Position numbers and translations under genes: made by a program. From positions 62,001 to 126,000 of the forward strand of contig NZ_SIHO01000004.1 in NCBI RefSeq assembly GCF_004681125.1: 64,000 nucleotides of DNA, in the 5' to 3' direction. The notes below the pieces were generated by a model. That model saw only the letters and a program-made list of their open reading frames with translations, did not search any database and was not told the origin of the DNA. Source of the DNA: Glacieibacterium arshaanense. Its GTDB lineage: Bacteria > Pseudomonadota > Alphaproteobacteria > Sphingomonadales > Sphingomonadaceae. Of the stretch, positions 8,250-19,484 are shown piece by piece; the stretch's first letter is position 1; each line of letters opens with the position of its first letter.

Positions 8250-8405
8250 ATGATCAAGAAGTTCGCGCTCGCCGCAGTTCTCGCCGCCACCACGCTCGGT
8301 TTTGCCGGCACCGCCATCGCCGGCGAAGGCCATTGGTCAATCGGCGGCGGAGTCCAGTGCCGCCTCATCTCGGGCGTCGTGGTCTGCAGCAAGTCGCGCC
8401 CCTGA
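8250..8405 (+). CDS. Small exported protein of unknown function
   Basis: Only 51 residues. A clear signal peptide (MIKKFALAAVLAATTLGFAG, cleavage near TAIA) leaves a mature peptide of roughly 27 residues starting GEGHWS, with two cysteines eight residues apart (VQCRLISGVVVCS) that could form one disulfide. AAAGGAA lies just upstream of the ATG. It has its own upstream terminator (8111) and downstream terminator (8421), so it is a separate transcription unit. No family recognised. Its size and position make it easy to miss, but the signal sequence and ribosome site support a real gene. Confidence 0.72.
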   Translation: MIKKFALAAVLAATTLGFAGTAIAGEGHWSIGGGVQCRLISGVVVCSKSRP

Positions 8406-8420
8406 TTTGCTGAAATCAAA

Positions 8421-8455
8421 AGCCCCGCTTCCCGGTCGGGCAGCGGGGCTTTTTT
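8421..8455. terminator. Bidirectional terminator between convergent genes
   Basis: AGCCCCGCT at 8421-8429 pairs with AGCGGGGCT at 8442-8450. It has a T6 run on the plus side and AAAA on the other, between the small exported protein and the cyclophilin gene. Confidence 0.85.
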
Positions 8456-8477
8456 GTGCCTGAATGGCAGCGTCGCT

Positions 8478-8933
8478 TTAGGCGACGGTTGCCTTGATGA
8501 TCTTGCCAGGGACGCGCGGCGGCTCGCCCTTGGGCAGTGCATCGACGTGTTCCATGCCCGACGTGACCTGGCCCCAGACAGTATACTGGTTGTCGAGGAA
8601 ACGCGCGTCATCGAAGCAGATGAAGAACTGGCTGTTTGCCGAATGCGGGGCGCTGGTGCGCGCCATCGAGCAGACGCCGCGGACATGCGGTTCCTTAGAG
8701 AACTCGGCCTTCAGGTCGGGCTTCTTCGAGCCGCCGCCGCCGGTGCCGGTCGGATCGCCGCCCTGCGCCATGAAGCCGGGGATGACGCGGTGGAAGACGA
8801 CGCCGTCGTAGAAGCCTTCCTTGGCGAGTTCGGTGATGCGCGCGACATGGCCGGGGGCGAGGTCGGGGCGCAGCTTGATGACGACATCGCCGCCGTCGAG
8901 CGTGAGTGTCAGGGTCTGGGCAGCGTCGGTCAT
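8478..8933 (-). CDS. ppiB: Cyclophilin-type peptidylprolyl isomerase
   Basis: A 151-residue cytoplasmic cis-trans prolyl isomerase. The cyclophilin core is unmistakable: FYDGVVFHRVIPGFMAQGGDPTGTG with the catalytic Arg in FHRV, then SMARTSAPHSANSQFFI, then the tryptophan of YTVWGQV that lines the proline pocket. No signal peptide is present, so it is the cytosolic form. The protein is complete and ends at the shared terminator. The thioesterase gene upstream on the same strand ends about 28 bases before this start, which suggests a short operon. Confidence 0.95.
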   Translation of the reverse strand: MTDAAQTLTLTLDGGDVVIKLRPDLAPGHVARITELAKEGFYDGVVFHRVIPGFMAQGGDPTGTGGGGSKKPDLKAEFSKEPHVRGVCSMARTSAPHSANSQFFICFDDARFLDNQYTVWGQVTSGMEHVDALPKGEPPRVPGKIIKATVA

Positions 8934-8961
8934 AACATCTCCTTGCAGGTTGCAGCGCTAC

Positions 8962-9393
8962 TTAGGCGTGCAGCGCGTAGCTTTCCAGTGTGGCGCGCAA
9001 GATATCGGGAATGGGCGCCGGACCTTTTTCGCCGCGATGGACGAGCACCCCGTCCGATAGCCCGATGCAGCGGTCATTCTGGAACAGCCCGACACCGAGC
9101 CGGTAGCTGGTGCCGCCGACGCTGATGACGCCGAGGCCGAGGTTGACCGGCGTCGGATACTGCCCCTCGTCAAGATAGTCGATTTCGACGCGTGCAACGA
9201 GGAAGTGCGGGTGGCCGATTTCGCGATGGTGTTCGCGCAGGTGCATGTGGAAGCGCACGCGCGCCTCCTCGTACAGCCGCGCGATGGCGCTGTTGTTGAG
9301 GTGCCGGTTGGGGTCCATGTCGGCAAAGCGCGTGTCGACTTTGAGCTGAAAGGCATAGCGGCCGGCCTCGCGCCGCCAAGGGTCATTGCGCAT
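8962..9393 (-). CDS. Hotdog-fold acyl-CoA thioesterase
   Basis: A 143-residue member of the 4-hydroxybenzoyl-CoA thioesterase/YbgC-like family. The active-site stretch RFADMDPNRHLNNSAIARLYEEAR has the Asp and Asn-rich loop that polarises the thioester, followed by the long helix of the hotdog fold. The ATG at 9393 is chosen over 9426 because the longer form would read into a hairpin repeat (9412-9445), and CAGGA lies just before 9393. It probably hydrolyses acyl-CoA in the cytoplasm. The chain-length preference cannot be read from the sequence. Confidence 0.85.
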   Translation of the reverse strand: MRNDPWRREAGRYAFQLKVDTRFADMDPNRHLNNSAIARLYEEARVRFHMHLREHHREIGHPHFLVARVEIDYLDEGQYPTPVNLGLGVISVGGTSYRLGVGLFQNDRCIGLSDGVLVHRGEKGPAPIPDILRATLESYALHA

Positions 9394-9411
9394 AAGATAT
9401 CCTGAAAAATC

Positions 9412-9445
9412 GGGTGCAGGGGTCACCCCTGCCCGCCGGAGGCCC
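9412..9445. repeat. Single hairpin repeat unit, right orientation, locus 4
   Basis: GGGTGCAGGGGTCACCCCTGCCC with the CCGGAGGCCC edge. The inner stem is GCAGGGGT/ACCCCTGC, a compensated variant. Its edge abuts the P450 stop codon (TAA on the minus strand at 9446-9448). Confidence 0.88.
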
Positions 9446-10720
9446 TTACTTCATCTTGAACGTAATAGGCAAAGTCTTCAGCCCCGAAACGAAAACCGAG
9501 GTTGAGTTCTTGGGCGTCCCCGCCAGCTCGACCGAATCCAGCCGCGACAAAAGTTCGGTGAACAGGATGCGCAACTCCATGCGCGCCAGATGTAGCCCGA
9601 GGCACAGGTGGATGCCGTTGCCGAACGCGACTTGCGGGTTGTTGGCGCGGTCGACCTTGAACGCGAACGGGTCCTCGAACACCTCGGCATCGCGGTTGCC
9701 CGACCAATAGAATAGCGCGAGGCCGTCGCCTTCCTTGACCTGCTTGCCGCCGATTTCGCAGTCTTCGGTGGCGGTGCGCATGAAGTGCTTCACCGGCGTC
9801 ACCCAGCGGATCATTTCCTCGACCGCTTGAGGGATCAGCGACGGGTCGGCCTTGAGCTTGGCGAGTTCGGCCGGGTTCTGGATCAGCGCCAGCAGGCCGC
9901 CCGCAGCGGTCGAGCTGGTAGTGTCGTGCCCGGCGGTCGCGGTGATGGCGTAATAGCTGATGGCTTCCTTTTCAGGGATAAGTTCGCCGTCGATCTTGCC
10001 GAGCGCGATGACGGTGGCGAGATCGTCGCGGGGGTTGGCGCGGCGGTCGATGATGACCTGATTGAAATAGACGAAGAATTGCTGGACCAGCGCGAACAGA
10101 TCGACCTGCTTGTCGCCCGACGGGGCGTTTTCGGCGGCGGTAATGATGTTAGAGCGCGCGACGACATCGGGATCCTGCGGCCCGAAAATCTCCTGCGTCA
10201 TCTTCATCATCAGCTTCTCGTCCTCGGCGGGCAGGCCGAGGATCAGCATGATGACGCGCAACGGGTACCACAGCGCGACCTCGTTGACGAAATCGCATTT
10301 GCCGCCCAGCGACGCCATGTGATCGACGTGTTGCTTGGCGAGCGCGGCAATCTTCGGCTCGAGCTTGCGCAGGTTCGCCGGCAGAAACCAGTCGTGCGTC
10401 AGCTTGCGCAGCTTGCGGTGCATCGGGTCGTCAAGGTCGACCAGCGTGCGGAACATGTGGCTGTCGCCGGTCAGCGCCAGCATCTGCGCCTCGCCCTCGG
10501 CCGGGGTCAGATAGGTGCGGAAGCGGTTGACGAAGCGCTCGCTGTTCTTTTCGACCGCCATGATGTCGGCATGGCGCGTCACCGACCAGAACGGCCGGTA
10601 ACCGTCAGGCTGCGTCCAGTGCAGCGGATCGGTGGCGCGCAGCTCGCCGTACGCCGCGTGGATCGCATCGCCGTCGGCCATCGCGAGCGGGTCGACGAGG
10701 GTGTTGTCGATTTTGGTCAT
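9446..10720 (-). CDS. Cytochrome P450
   Basis: A 424-residue soluble bacterial P450 monooxygenase. The I-helix oxygen-activation motif AGHDTTSS is at residues 263-270, the K-helix ExxR is EEMIR at 301-305, and the heme-binding loop FGNGIHLCLG at 366-375 places the proximal Cys at 373. There is no membrane anchor, so it needs separate ferredoxin partners; none is encoded nearby. Length and motifs are intact. The overall form is like class I P450s that hydroxylate fatty acids, terpenes or steroids, but the substrate is unknown. Repeat units sit at both its 3' end and just upstream of its start. Confidence 0.93.
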   Translation of the reverse strand: MTKIDNTLVDPLAMADGDAIHAAYGELRATDPLHWTQPDGYRPFWSVTRHADIMAVEKNSERFVNRFRTYLTPAEGEAQMLALTGDSHMFRTLVDLDDPMHRKLRKLTHDWFLPANLRKLEPKIAALAKQHVDHMASLGGKCDFVNEVALWYPLRVIMLILGLPAEDEKLMMKMTQEIFGPQDPDVVARSNIITAAENAPSGDKQVDLFALVQQFFVYFNQVIIDRRANPRDDLATVIALGKIDGELIPEKEAISYYAITATAGHDTTSSTAAGGLLALIQNPAELAKLKADPSLIPQAVEEMIRWVTPVKHFMRTATEDCEIGGKQVKEGDGLALFYWSGNRDAEVFEDPFAFKVDRANNPQVAFGNGIHLCLGLHLARMELRILFTELLSRLDSVELAGTPKNSTSVFVSGLKTLPITFKMK

Positions 10721-10727
10721 TTTTGCA

Positions 10728-10852
10728 GCGCCTCCGGCGGGCAGGGGCTTGCCCCTGCACCCTATTGATTTCGGAGACTATCAACCGAGGTTGACGTTTG
10801 CGGCAAGCCCTAAAAATTGGGTGCAGGCGTCACGCCTGCCCGCCGGAGGCTC
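10728..10852. repeat. Paired inverted hairpin repeat, locus 5 (between divergent starts)
   Basis: Left unit 10728-10762 (stem GCAGGGGC/GCCCCTGC) and right unit 10819-10852 (stem GCAGGCGT/ACGCCTGC), with a 56-base spacer unlike the common one. This is the only pair lying between two divergent gene starts (P450 and alpha/beta hydrolase). Confidence 0.88.
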
Positions 10853-10912
10853 TTCCTGCAGCGCGACATTGCCGCTATAGCCGCGCAACACACCGAAGCA
10901 GGGGGCGCCCGC

Positions 10913-11923
10913 ATGAAACTGTTCCTGAAGATTCTCGCCGGTATCGCCGGGCTGATCATCGTGCTGGTCGCAGGGCTCGCCATTGCGCTACTGGCGACAG
11001 CGGTAACGCCCGATCACCCCGTCGGCTTCCAGCAGTTCGTCGTCGCTGATCCGGGGCACAAGCCGGTCGCCGTTGCGGTCTGGTATCCGACCGACACGCC
11101 GCCGGGCCGCGCGCTGGTCGGCACGATGGTCATGCGCGTCGCCACCGATGCGCCGGTCAAGGGCGCCGGGCTGCCGCTGGTCATCTTGTCGCACGGCACC
11201 GGCGGCGCGGCGCAGAGCCATATCGACACCGCGCTGGCGCTGGCATCGGCGGGCTTCGTGGTCGCGGCACCGACGCACACCGGCGACAATTTCCGTGACG
11301 ATGCGATCGTCGGCACCTCGGCATGGTTCGTCGACCGCGCGCGCCAGATCAGCCTGGTCACCGACTTCATGACAGATCGCTGGGCCAGCCACGCGCAAGT
11401 CGATCCGGCGCGCGTCGGGGTCTTCGGCTTCTCCGCCGGCGCGACCACCGCGCTGATCGCTGCCGGCGGCACCCCCGACATCGCGCGCTTTGCCGCCGAT
11501 TGCGCCGCCCACCCGGAATTCGTCTGCAAGCTCGGCGTGCCGGGCGCGACGCTGGTCAACCCGCCCGCCTGGCCGCGCACGCCGCGCATTGCGGCCGCTG
11601 TCATTGCCGCGCCCGGACTCGGCTTCAGCTTCGCACCGGCGGGGCTGGCCGACGTCAAAATCCCCGTGCAGCTTTGGCAGGGCGCCGCCGATGAACGCGT
11701 GCCCTACGCCACCAACGCCGGCGTCGTCCGCCAACTCCTGCCGCAACCGCCTGAATTCCACAGCGTGCCAGGCGCCGTGCACCTGAGCTTTCTGACGCCC
11801 TGCGGTCTGATCGGCCCGCCACCGCTGTGCAGCGATCCCGCAGGCTTCGACCGCAAGGCCTTCCACCGCGACTTCAACGCGCAGATCGTGGCGTTCTTCG
11901 AGAGAAACCTGCCGAAGCGCTGA
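10913..11923 (+). CDS. Membrane-anchored or secreted alpha/beta hydrolase (dienelactone/PAF-acetylhydrolase-like)
   Basis: A 336-residue hydrolase. Residues about 5-25 form a hydrophobic helix (FLKILAGIAGLIIVLVAGL) that is either an uncleaved anchor or a signal sequence, so the catalytic domain faces the periplasm. The nucleophile elbow GFSAG follows a VILSHGTGG oxyanion segment. An Asp lies in WQGAADERVPY and the catalytic His in AVHLSFL. Several cysteines in the lid region (DCAAHPEFVCK, CGLIGPPPLC) could form disulfides, consistent with export. The ATG at 10913 has GCAGGGGG upstream; the earlier frame runs into a repeat. Substrate unknown. Confidence 0.83.
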   Translation: MKLFLKILAGIAGLIIVLVAGLAIALLATAVTPDHPVGFQQFVVADPGHKPVAVAVWYPTDTPPGRALVGTMVMRVATDAPVKGAGLPLVILSHGTGGAAQSHIDTALALASAGFVVAAPTHTGDNFRDDAIVGTSAWFVDRARQISLVTDFMTDRWASHAQVDPARVGVFGFSAGATTALIAAGGTPDIARFAADCAAHPEFVCKLGVPGATLVNPPAWPRTPRIAAAVIAAPGLGFSFAPAGLADVKIPVQLWQGAADERVPYATNAGVVRQLLPQPPEFHSVPGAVHLSFLTPCGLIGPPPLCSDPAGFDRKAFHRDFNAQIVAFFERNLPKR

Positions 11924-11934
11924 TTGGAGTCACA

Positions 11935-12024
11935 GAGCCTCCGGCGGGCAGGCGTGACGCCTGTACCCGGTTGAAGAGCGCCAAACAAATGGGTGCAGGC
12001 CTCAGGCCTGCCCGCCGGAGGCTC
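11935..12024. repeat. Paired inverted hairpin repeat, locus 6
   Basis: Left unit 11935-11968 (stem GCAGGCGT/ACGCCTGT) and right unit 11991-12024 (stem GCAGGCCT/AGGCCTGC), with the common spacer GAAGAGCGCCAAACA. It lies between convergent hydrolase and enoyl-CoA hydratase-family genes; the latter's TAA stop is 1 base from the edge. Confidence 0.9.
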
Positions 12025-12025
12025 T

Positions 12026-12802
12026 TTACTGCGCGCGGCCGCGTTCGACGACCGCGAGGCGTGCGGCTTCGACGGCACCCGGAGTGACCGCTGCATTGGC
12101 GGCCGACGAGCGCTTGTGCTCGATCGCCATGCCGTCGGCGAGCGTCACGCCGTAGCCGTCATCGATCAGGCGCTTATAGGCGCGCACAAAGCCGGTATCG
12201 ACCTGCGCCATTTCGGACGCCAGCTTGCGCGCCGCGGGCATTAGCTCGTCGGCTGCGAAGACGCGGTTGACGAGGCCCCATTTCTCGGCGGTCGCGGCGT
12301 CGAGGAAGTTACCGCTGAACGACAGTTCCTTGGCGCGGTACGGCCCGACCAGGCGCGACAGTTTCTGGCTGAGTCCCCAGCCGGGCATGACGCCGACGCG
12401 CGCATGCGTATCGGCAAAGCGCGCGTTCTCGCTGGCGAGCAGCACGTCGCAGGCCAACGCCAGTTCGAAGCCGCCGGTGATGGCGACGCCGTTGATCGCG
12501 CCGATGACCGGTTTACTGCACTGCTCGATGGCGCGCACCGGATTGCTGTCGGGGCTCTGGTCATTTGCAGCGCTCAGCCCCTGCTGGCCGAGCTCCTTGA
12601 GGTCGAGCCCGGCCGTAAACGCCCGTGTGCCGGCGCCGGTCAGGATGACGATGCGGACATTGTCATCGGCATCGACCGCACGCATCGCCTTCGCCAGTTC
12701 GATGCGCAGCGCCTGCGACAGCGCATTCATCGCCTGCGGGCGGTTGAGCGTGACGGTGGCAACGCCGTCGGCGATGTCGATGGTGACGATGGATTCAGAC
12801 AT
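12026..12802 (-). CDS. Enoyl-CoA hydratase/isomerase-family protein
   Basis: A 258-residue crotonase-fold protein. The oxyanion-hole segments are TAGLDLKELG and GVAITGGFELALACD, the second holding the first catalytic Glu. In classical enoyl-CoA hydratases a second Glu precedes the LGIMPGAGGTQ loop. Here the equivalent stretch is ADTHARVGVMPGWGLSQKL, with His at that place, so the reaction may be isomerisation, hydrolysis or something else. The ATG at 12802 has GGAG at good spacing; the 12814 candidate is a TTG inside that ribosome site. It sits alone between two repeat pairs. Confidence 0.87.
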   Translation of the reverse strand: MSESIVTIDIADGVATVTLNRPQAMNALSQALRIELAKAMRAVDADDNVRIVILTGAGTRAFTAGLDLKELGQQGLSAANDQSPDSNPVRAIEQCSKPVIGAINGVAITGGFELALACDVLLASENARFADTHARVGVMPGWGLSQKLSRLVGPYRAKELSFSGNFLDAATAEKWGLVNRVFAADELMPAARKLASEMAQVDTGFVRAYKRLIDDGYGVTLADGMAIEHKRSSAANAAVTPGAVEAARLAVVERGRAQ

Positions 12803-12819
12803 GAAATTCTCCAAGACTA

Positions 12820-12909
12820 GAGCCTCCGGCGGGCAGGCCTGAGGCCTGCACCCGATTGAAGAGCGTCAAACAAATGGGTGCAGGCCTCAGGCCTGCCCGC
12901 CGGAGGCCC
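12820..12909. repeat. Paired inverted hairpin repeat, locus 7
   Basis: Left unit 12820-12853 and right unit 12876-12909, both with stem GCAGGCCT/AGGCCTGC, joined by GAAGAGCGTCAAACA. It lies between the gyrB stop and the start of the downstream hydratase-family gene on the same strand. Confidence 0.9.
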
Positions 12910-12916
12910 TTAACCC

Positions 12917-15379
<2,463 letters not shown>

Positions 15380-15437
15380 TCATATAGGGAATCGCGCGCG
15401 CATACGCGAGGGGAAACGCCTGATTTCGGCGTGTCGG

Positions 15438-16358
15438 TTAGGCCGCGCTTGCGAGTGCGACGGGCTCGACGGGCTGGAGTCTGGCGAGCAGTCGCTTCTG
15501 CACCGCGGGGCTGCGATAGAGGAAGTCGGCGGGCAGGCCGATGCGGGCGCTCGACTGGCATGCCGGCGATGACAAGTCGGGGCGGCGTTCGGCAATCCGG
15601 CCGACAAGTTGCAGCGCGATGCGGTCGGAGAGTTTGAGGTCGTACTGCGGCCCCAGCGCCAGCTTTTGCCGGACCAGCGGCGGCAGAATCGACACCGCGG
15701 CGCGGCCCAATGCGCGGTGCAGGAACTTCGGCGTGCCGGGTGCGGCCTTGCCCGACTGGATGATGTCGAGGAATTCGGTGTTGATGGGGTGCGGTTCGAA
15801 GCGCGGCGACAATTTCTCCATCATCGCCATGAACTCGGCCGCCGATGCCGGAATGACGCGCGCGCCATACAGGCGCCCGACGGTGGCGCCGTCGCTGAAG
15901 TAGCGCGCCTTGTCGGCGTCGCTAAGCGGCGCGACGAAGCGGTCATAGGCGGTCACGAAGCCATAGGCGGCGGTCGCGGCGACCCAGTCGAGCAGTTCGG
16001 TGTCCATCGCCTTGTACGCCTCGCCGCCGGGCGTCGTGCCCTTGACGCGGACATGCATGCGGTTGACGCCGGCGATCACTTGGCGCGCGGCGTCGGCGGG
16101 GCCGTAGCAGCCGACCATCGCGGCGATACCGGTGCGCATCGACCGCCCGATCGGGTCGGCCTTGTAGGTCGAATGATCCCAAACGCCCGAACGGATACGC
16201 GGGTCGGCGAACTCCATCAGCACCGCCGCGACACCGCCGATGCCGAGTGCGATCGGGTTCTTGAACACGCGCCACTGCACAGAATCGGGCGATTGCAGCG
16301 CGGTGGCGCCAACCGGGTTGGCGAAATCTACTTTCCAACCCTGATATGTCTCGGTCAT
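15438..16358 (-). CDS. Oxygenase MpaB family protein (DUF2236)
   Basis: A 306-residue protein of the DUF2236 superfamily, which includes latex-clearing oxygenases and fungal MpaB and uses a b-type heme. The conserved region DPRIRSGVWDHSTYKADPIGR with its Arg/Lys/Thr cluster precedes a long helical domain, and FLDWVAATAAYG-like segments (LLDWVAATAAYGFVTAYDRF) follow. The start at 16358 has GAGGA upstream and removes an N-terminal extension lacking similarity. It follows the ceramidase gene on the same strand after about 50 bases, so the two may be co-transcribed. Substrate unknown; lipid or polyprenoid oxidation is an inference from family only. Confidence 0.8.
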   Translation of the reverse strand: MTETYQGWKVDFANPVGATALQSPDSVQWRVFKNPIALGIGGVAAVLMEFADPRIRSGVWDHSTYKADPIGRSMRTGIAAMVGCYGPADAARQVIAGVNRMHVRVKGTTPGGEAYKAMDTELLDWVAATAAYGFVTAYDRFVAPLSDADKARYFSDGATVGRLYGARVIPASAAEFMAMMEKLSPRFEPHPINTEFLDIIQSGKAAPGTPKFLHRALGRAAVSILPPLVRQKLALGPQYDLKLSDRIALQLVGRIAERRPDLSSPACQSSARIGLPADFLYRSPAVQKRLLARLQPVEPVALASAA

Positions 16359-16408
16359 CGTCGGTCCTCGGCTGACGTCAGCTGACAGTATCGATGCCAC
16401 ATCGCCAG

Positions 16409-17188
16409 TCAATCAGCACGCGCCGGCCGCGTCTCGCCGCGATAGTAGATGTAGCTGCACGCCACCGCGACCGCGCCGAGCAGGTGCCACGCGGCATGGC
16501 CCTGCCACAGGCTGTCCGGCGCGCACAGCGTTCGCGCCTGATCGGGCACCCACAATGCGAACGCCGCGATGTTGGCGACAAGGCCAGCGAGGAACCAGTG
16601 CGGCGCGACACCGATGCGTCGCGGTCGCGCGCCGAACCATTCGGCGGCGATGGCGGCGACCAGGACGACAGCAAACAGCCAGCGCCGCGTTTCGGGCACC
16701 AGCAGCAAAAGTCCGATGAGCACGCTGCACAGCGCCACATAAATCGCCACGCTGCTGTTGTCCGACAGGCAGCGCCAGCGCCGCAGCGCCCACGCCAGCA
16801 CCAGGCTGCCGAGCAGATACATGCCGACGACATCGAGGAACTGGCCCCACAATGTCAGCGTCGCGTGCAGCATGACGCTGCCGACGCCGATGAAGATCGC
16901 GGTGAGCCCGTACCAGGCCGCCACTGCGCCGCCGAAGGTCGCGCTGCGCTGCCGGTCGAGGATGATCCACCAGCCGACAAAAACGAATCCGAACGATGAC
17001 CAGCTGTTCGCGGGTTGCAGGATCAACGTGCCGGTGCGCGGCGTTTCGCAGAAGCAATGCGTGCCAAGGCAGGTCGCGGGGGCAAATCGCGTCCAGTCGG
17101 GGCCAAGCGCCTGCAACAACGCCAGCGTCGCGGCGACCGTCAGCAACGTCGCCGCCACGGCTTCGACCCATTGGCGTATTGTCGGCAT
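16409..17188 (-). CDS. Alkaline-ceramidase-family integral membrane hydrolase
   Basis: A 259-residue protein with about seven transmembrane helices. Ceramidase (PF05875) signatures are present: CFCETP...QPANSWSSFGFVF near the first loop, VGSVMLHATLTLWGQFLDVVGMY with the conserved Ser, His and Asp, and a late GHAAWHLLGA with paired His residues that bind the zinc. The family hydrolyses ceramide or related amides in membranes, fitting an organism that makes sphingolipids. The ATG at 17188 has a G-rich ribosome site 6-8 bases upstream. recF lies upstream on the same strand. Substrate assignment within the CREST superfamily is uncertain. Confidence 0.8.
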   Translation of the reverse strand: MPTIRQWVEAVAATLLTVAATLALLQALGPDWTRFAPATCLGTHCFCETPRTGTLILQPANSWSSFGFVFVGWWIILDRQRSATFGGAVAAWYGLTAIFIGVGSVMLHATLTLWGQFLDVVGMYLLGSLVLAWALRRWRCLSDNSSVAIYVALCSVLIGLLLLVPETRRWLFAVVLVAAIAAEWFGARPRRIGVAPHWFLAGLVANIAAFALWVPDQARTLCAPDSLWQGHAAWHLLGAVAVACSYIYYRGETRPARAD

Positions 17189-17246
17189 GCATGCCCCCCC
17201 TGAGCCCGCATTTGGCGCCGAATCCGGCCGCAACGCAAGCCGCGCG

Positions 17247-18338
17247 CTAACGCACCTGCCCGCCTTCGATGACCAGCCGTGTCGTTGCCGACGCATCGGC
17301 AAACAGCACCGCCTCGGTGCCGGTCATCCAGACTTGCGCGCCGGTGTCCGCCAGCCGCTCGAACAGCGCCCCGCGCCGCCGCGCATCAAGGTGCGCCGCG
17401 ACTTCATCGAGCAACAGCAGCGGCGGTGAGCCGGTGCGCGCCGCGACCAGTTCGGCATGCGCCAAAATGATGCCGAGCAGCAGCGCCTTTTGCTCACCGG
17501 TCGAGCTCCGCGCCGCCGGCTGGCGCTTGGCGGCATGGGTGACGACGAAATCGGCGCGGTGTGGCCCGGCGGTGGCACGACCGGCGGCGGCATCGGCGCT
17601 GCGGTTGCGCGCCAACGCCGCTGCCAGATCGGTCGCGTCGTCCCAGCCCTCCAGCGCGATTTCGGCGCGCGCGAACGGCGTTTCGGGAACCGCTGCCAAG
17701 GCGTCGGCCAGTGCGGCGATGGTTTCATTGCGCGCGCGGGTGATCTGCGCGCCGTGTTCGGCCATCGCGTGTTCGAGTGCGGTAAGCCACGCCTTATCGG
17801 GTGCCGGGTCGGCGAGTAGCCGCGTCCGCGCCCGCATCGCCGCATCATAGCGCGCCGCCTCACGCGCGTGACCGGGGTGCAGCGCCAGCACCAGCCGATC
17901 GAGGAAGCGGCGGCGGCCACTCGCGGGCTCGCTGAACAGCCGGTCCATCGCCGGGGTCAGCCAAAGCACCGACAGCCACTCGCCAAGTCGCGACACCGGC
18001 GCCGTTGCCCCGTTGATGCGGAGCTGGCGGCGGTCGGGGGCGCTCGCCAGCGTGCCGGTGCCGATTTCGACATCACCACCGGCCGCCGCGACTACTGCCG
18101 CAACCGACCAACCGCCGCTACCGCCGCTGCGTGCGGCCTCGGACAGTGGTGCACCGCGCAGGCCGCGCCCGGGCGCCAGCAGCGAAATCGCATCGAGCAG
18201 GTTGGTTTTGCCCTGGCCGTTCTCGCCGGTGACGATAACCAGGCCGGGCCCGGCGGTGATGTGCGCCGCCGCATGCGAGCGGAAGTCGGTGAGCGTCAGG
18301 CGGGCAACGCTGGTGGCCGGGGCGGTCGCGGAATTCAT
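17247..18338 (-). CDS. recF: DNA replication and repair protein RecF
   Basis: An SMC-like ATPase that loads RecA at gapped DNA with RecO and RecR. Walker A is [13 protein letters not shown] after the characteristic LTDFRSH segment. The ABC signature region is [13 protein letters not shown], and Walker B is [12 protein letters not shown]. The length of 363 residues is normal. The ATG at 18338 was chosen because the protein similarity begins at RLTLTDF soon after; upstream codons are arginine-rich and unlike RecF. Proximity to gyrB and dnaN on the same strand recalls the ancestral dnaA-dnaN-recF-gyrB cluster, here broken up by other genes. Confidence 0.93.
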   Translation of the reverse strand: MNSATAPATSVARLTLTDFRSHAAAHITAGPGLVIVTGENGQGKTNLLDAISLLAPGRGLRGAPLSEAARSGGSGGWSVAAVVAAAGGDVEIGTGTLASAPDRRQLRINGATAPVSRLGEWLSVLWLTPAMDRLFSEPASGRRRFLDRLVLALHPGHAREAARYDAAMRARTRLLADPAPDKAWLTALEHAMAEHGAQITRARNETIAALADALAAVPETPFARAEIALEGWDDATDLAAALARNRSADAAAGRATAGPHRADFVVTHAAKRQPAARSSTGEQKALLLGIILAHAELVAARTGSPPLLLLDEVAAHLDARRRGALFERLADTGAQVWMTGTEAVLFADASATTRLVIEGGQVR

Positions 18339-18445
18339 CGCGCCTGCTCTAGCGCGAAGTGCGCGGTGGCGCAAAATGGCGCACCCGTCTTGGCGCGCCG
18401 CCCGGCGCACCCTAGATAGGCGCGATACGCAACAGGGAATCCAAG

Positions 18446-18997
18446 ATGGCCACGCCTTCCAAGCAACCGCCGCCGCGTTTGTCGCCGCTGCCTTTGCTGG
18501 TGTTCAGCTCGCGCTGGCTGCAGGTGCCGCTTTACCTCGGGCTGATCGTCGCGCAGATGGTCTATGTCGGGCTTTTCCTCAAGGAATTGTGGCATCTGGT
18601 CAGCCATGCCGCGAGCTTCGGCGAGCAGCAGATCATGCTGATGGTGCTCGGCCTGATCGACGTGGTGATGATTTCGAACCTGCTGGTGATGGTCATCGTC
18701 GGCGGCTACGAAACGTTCGTCTCGCGGCTGGGTCTCAGCGGTCACCCCGACGAGCCCGAATGGCTGAGCCACGTCAACGCCGGCGTGCTCAAGGTCAAGC
18801 TGGCGATGGCGATCATCGGCATTTCGTCGATCCACCTGCTCAAGACCTTCATCGCGGCGGGCAACCTCGGCAGCCCCGGCGCGACGCTGACCGAGCCCGG
18901 CGTGATGTGGCAGACGATCATCCACACCATCTTCATCGTGTCGGCGATGGGCATTGCCTATGTCGACAAGCTCAGCACCGGGTCGGCCAAACACTAA
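18446..18997 (+). CDS. UPF0114/TIGR00645 family inner-membrane protein
   Basis: A 183-residue protein with about four transmembrane helices (near residues 25-45, 60-85, 120-140 and 155-175). The stretch [25 protein letters not shown] and the loop [26 protein letters not shown] are characteristic of the YqhA-like UPF0114 family, as is [20 protein letters not shown]. The function is unknown in all members. It overlaps the convergent YjbR-type gene by 4 bases at its stop. No regulatory site was recognised. Confidence 0.9.
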   Translation: MATPSKQPPPRLSPLPLLVFSSRWLQVPLYLGLIVAQMVYVGLFLKELWHLVSHAASFGEQQIMLMVLGLIDVVMISNLLVMVIVGGYETFVSRLGLSGHPDEPEWLSHVNAGVLKVKLAMAIIGISSIHLLKTFIAAGNLGSPGATLTEPGVMWQTIIHTIFIVSAMGIAYVDKLSTGSAKH

Positions 18998-19353
18998 TCG
19001 CGGGGCGGTGCATCCTTTGCCGGAAGCGGGTGGGCATTGCGTAGTTTCATCGGCACCAGCCCGCCCCAGCCGCGGTGGATCAGTCCGGCGATCTGCTCGG
19101 CATCGGCACATTCCAGCCGCACCAGCGCAATCGGGTAGCCGTCGTAATGTTCGGTGGTAAAGAACACCTCGGGCTGCGCGTCGATCAGTGCCTCGCGTAA
19201 CCCATCCTCTACTTTCAGCGTCATCACGCCGTCATCGCGCAGCCGCGCCAGCAGCTTGCCGCGCACCTTGAGCGACGGCGTCCCGTAGGACGTGCCCAGC
19301 ATCGTCAGCGGCAGCGCCAGCGCGACGCACGTTACATGGTCCCAGTCGGTCAT
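18994..19353 (-). CDS. MmcQ/YjbR family protein
   Basis: A 119-residue cytoplasmic protein of the YjbR (PF04237) fold, which resembles double-wing DNA-binding proteins. Family features are [30 protein letters not shown] near the N-terminus and [19 protein letters not shown] in the middle, ending with [10 protein letters not shown]. The ATG at 19353 is used because upstream residues carry no similarity. It converges with the UPF0114 gene (4-base overlap) and diverges from the first MscS gene. Its function is not established in the family. Confidence 0.85.
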   Translation of the reverse strand: MTDWDHVTCVALALPLTMLGTSYGTPSLKVRGKLLARLRDDGVMTLKVEDGLREALIDAQPEVFFTTEHYDGYPIALVRLECADAEQIAGLIHRGWGGLVPMKLRNAHPLPAKDAPPRD

Positions 19354-19484
19354 CGCGCCTTGTCGCGCGTTCGGGCGCATATGGCAAATCGGCTTGGCCG
19401 CCGCCCCGCAATGTGCAATTTGTGGCGCAGGGCTCGATTTCAATTGCGCGCAGCGGCGTCATAGCCTGCGCAATCAGGGCCGCG

